Made by a program: the position numbers and the translations under genes. Under the pieces are notes generated by a model. It was given only the letters and a program-made list of their open reading frames with translations, made no database searches and was not told where the DNA came from. From Granulosicoccus sp. (lineage in GTDB: Bacteria > Pseudomonadota > Gammaproteobacteria > Granulosicoccales > Granulosicoccaceae), in NCBI GenBank assembly GCA_013002205.1, contig JABDKN010000125.1, positions 1-34,128 of the forward strand: DNA of 34,128 bases, read 5' to 3'. Below, piece by piece: positions 33,440 to 34,128 of this stretch. Each line of letters starts with the position of its first letter. Within the stretch, counting starts at the first letter, position 1.

Positions 33440-34128
33440 TGGCTGATGTCCTCCGCAGACACTCTGACACGGTGTGTGCCTTCGGGTAAATCGTTGCCAG
33501 ACTCGATGCGAATCCGGAAACGTTTTTTCTCAAGTCCTCGCTGGATCAGGTAGGAAGCGATTGCCCGACCACGATCACGACTCAACACATTGTCAGCGGC
33601 ACTGCCATCAGACTCATTGGTGGCCAGAGATACCAGTATCGGTACGTCCGAGTACAGGTACAGCAAGTCGAACATACCATCCAGAGCCCGCTGGGTAGCC
33701 TTGGAAATCGTGGCGGAGCCCGGCAGGAAGCGCAGGCGCAGAGACAGGCCGGACAGGATTTTCAACTCGCGGTCCCTGACTCGTTCATATTCCCGCATCT
33801 GCCTGGCCAGCGCCGCGATACGCGACGCTTCGGCAGCAGCAGCTTGCTTTGCCCGATCAGTGACATCAGTGTCGGCAATCGCCACCTTCAAGTCTGCCTC
33901 ATTGTTATCCGCTGCCAGGGCCGCAGACGCAAGCCGCTTTTGTTCTTCGGCTTCGACTTCAGCCTGCAAGCGTGCTTCTTCCGCCGCCTCGGCTTCGGCC
34001 TGCAGGCGTGCTTCTTCCGCCGCCTCGGCTTCGGCCTGCAGGCGTGCCTCCTCGGCCGCCTCGGCTTCAGCCTGCAAGCGTGCTGCTTCCGCCGCCTCGG
34101 CTTCAGCCTGCAAGCGTGCCTCCTCGGC
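33436..34128 (-). CDS. OmpA-like protein with long Ala/Glu coiled coil (5' end cut by window)
   Basis: At least 230 codons, open to the window edge; the N terminus is missing. The visible N part is a regular 12-residue repeat (AEAEAAEEARLQ) for at least five units, then a shorter helical stretch rich in Ala. The C-terminal part (from GLSLRLRFLPGSATISKAT to IESGNDLPEGTHRVRVS) looks like an OmpA/MotB-type peptidoglycan-associated domain, with the LSRDRGRAIASYLIQRGLE segment typical of the family. The architecture resembles TolA-like linkers joined to an OmpA domain, spanning the periplasm. It is translationally coupled to the next gene by ATGA. Confidence 0.85.
   Translation of the reverse strand, partial: AEEARLQAEAEAAEAARLQAEAEAAEEARLQAEAEAAEEARLQAEAEAAEEARLQAEVEAEEQKRLASAALAADNNEADLKVAIADTDVTDRAKQAAAAEASRIAALARQMREYERVRDRELKILSGLSLRLRFLPGSATISKATQRALDGMFDLLYLYSDVPILVSLATNESDGSAADNVLSRDRGRAIASYLIQRGLEKKRFRIRIESGNDLPEGTHRVRVSAEDISQ
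33963..34128 (-). repeat. 36-bp tandem repeats within the coiled-coil coding region
   Basis: Four full 36-base units (33963-33998, 33999-34034, 34035-34070, 34071-34106) and part of a fifth up to the window end, differing at only a few bases each. Each encodes 12 residues (AEAEAAEEARLQ-like). The high DNA identity points to recent unit duplication, so the copy number probably varies between strains. Confidence 0.9.

Noticed and set aside
33963-34128. Possible CRISPR-like array of 36-bp repeats
   Set aside because: The 36-base units are directly adjacent without spacers and encode a continuous 12-residue protein repeat in frame.

Overview
The window looks like chromosomal DNA of a heterotrophic, probably marine or algae-associated gammaproteobacterium. 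The grounds are family content (a DUF1840 protein, a YHS-domain protein, OmpA/peptidoglycan-binding envelope proteins, a MocR regulator, GH36/GH42 sugar genes) and moderately high GC; this is inference, not a taxonomic assignment. No tRNA, rRNA, CRISPR array, phage gene, transposase or insertion sequence was seen. Genes are tightly packed and no gap between genes exceeds 300 bases.

Region A (1-13085) is a galactoside uptake and catabolism locus. A MalK/UgpC-type ABC ATPase (cut by the window edge) and an IclR-family regulator lie on the minus strand. Divergent from them runs a long plus-strand series: GH36 alpha-galactosidase, galactokinase, galactose-1-phosphate uridylyltransferase, GH42 beta-galactosidase, a possible 53-codon ORF, sugar-binding protein, two permeases and a DAHP synthase. 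The first four genes are joined by ATGA stop/start overlaps. A consensus-like sigma70 promoter followed by a perfect TGGAA-N5-TTCCA palindrome precedes the first gene, so the IclR protein probably represses it. With both alpha- and beta-galactosidases and the Leloir enzymes GalK and GalT, the locus could strip galactose from mixed-linkage galactosides such as galactosylglycerols. GalE and GalM are absent from the window.

Region B (13187-19079) holds a ureohydrolase, an 841-residue protein that I cannot assign to a known function (sandwich domain plus helical toroid-like domain), and, divergent from it, two translationally coupled Gfo/Idh/MocA oxidoreductases. A TCACAC-G-GTGTGA palindrome sits in the divergent gap.

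Region C (19082-26719, minus strand) reads in transcription order: TIM-barrel sugar isomerase/epimerase, Gfo/Idh/MocA dehydrogenase, fused DhaK-DhaL kinase and molybdopterin oxidoreductase, separated by 5-9 bases. A YHS-domain protein and an EamA permease follow. It looks like a catabolic operon for an unidentified polyol, sugar or glycoside that ends in a phosphorylated small ketose.

Region D (26834-34128) holds a DUF1840 gene and a YdjM-type membrane protein, divergent with only 27 bases between their non-ATG starts. A minus-strand set of envelope genes follows: an OmpA-like protein with a 36-bp-repeat coiled coil (cut by the window end), a membrane-anchored coiled-coil protein, a MocR regulator, a Kelch/thrombospondin-3 surface protein, and a peptidoglycan-binding protein built from four 75-residue modules. 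The most promising candidates for undescribed biology are the 841-residue protein with its oxidoreductase pair, the DhaKL operon of Region C, and the modular repeat protein at 28033-29430.
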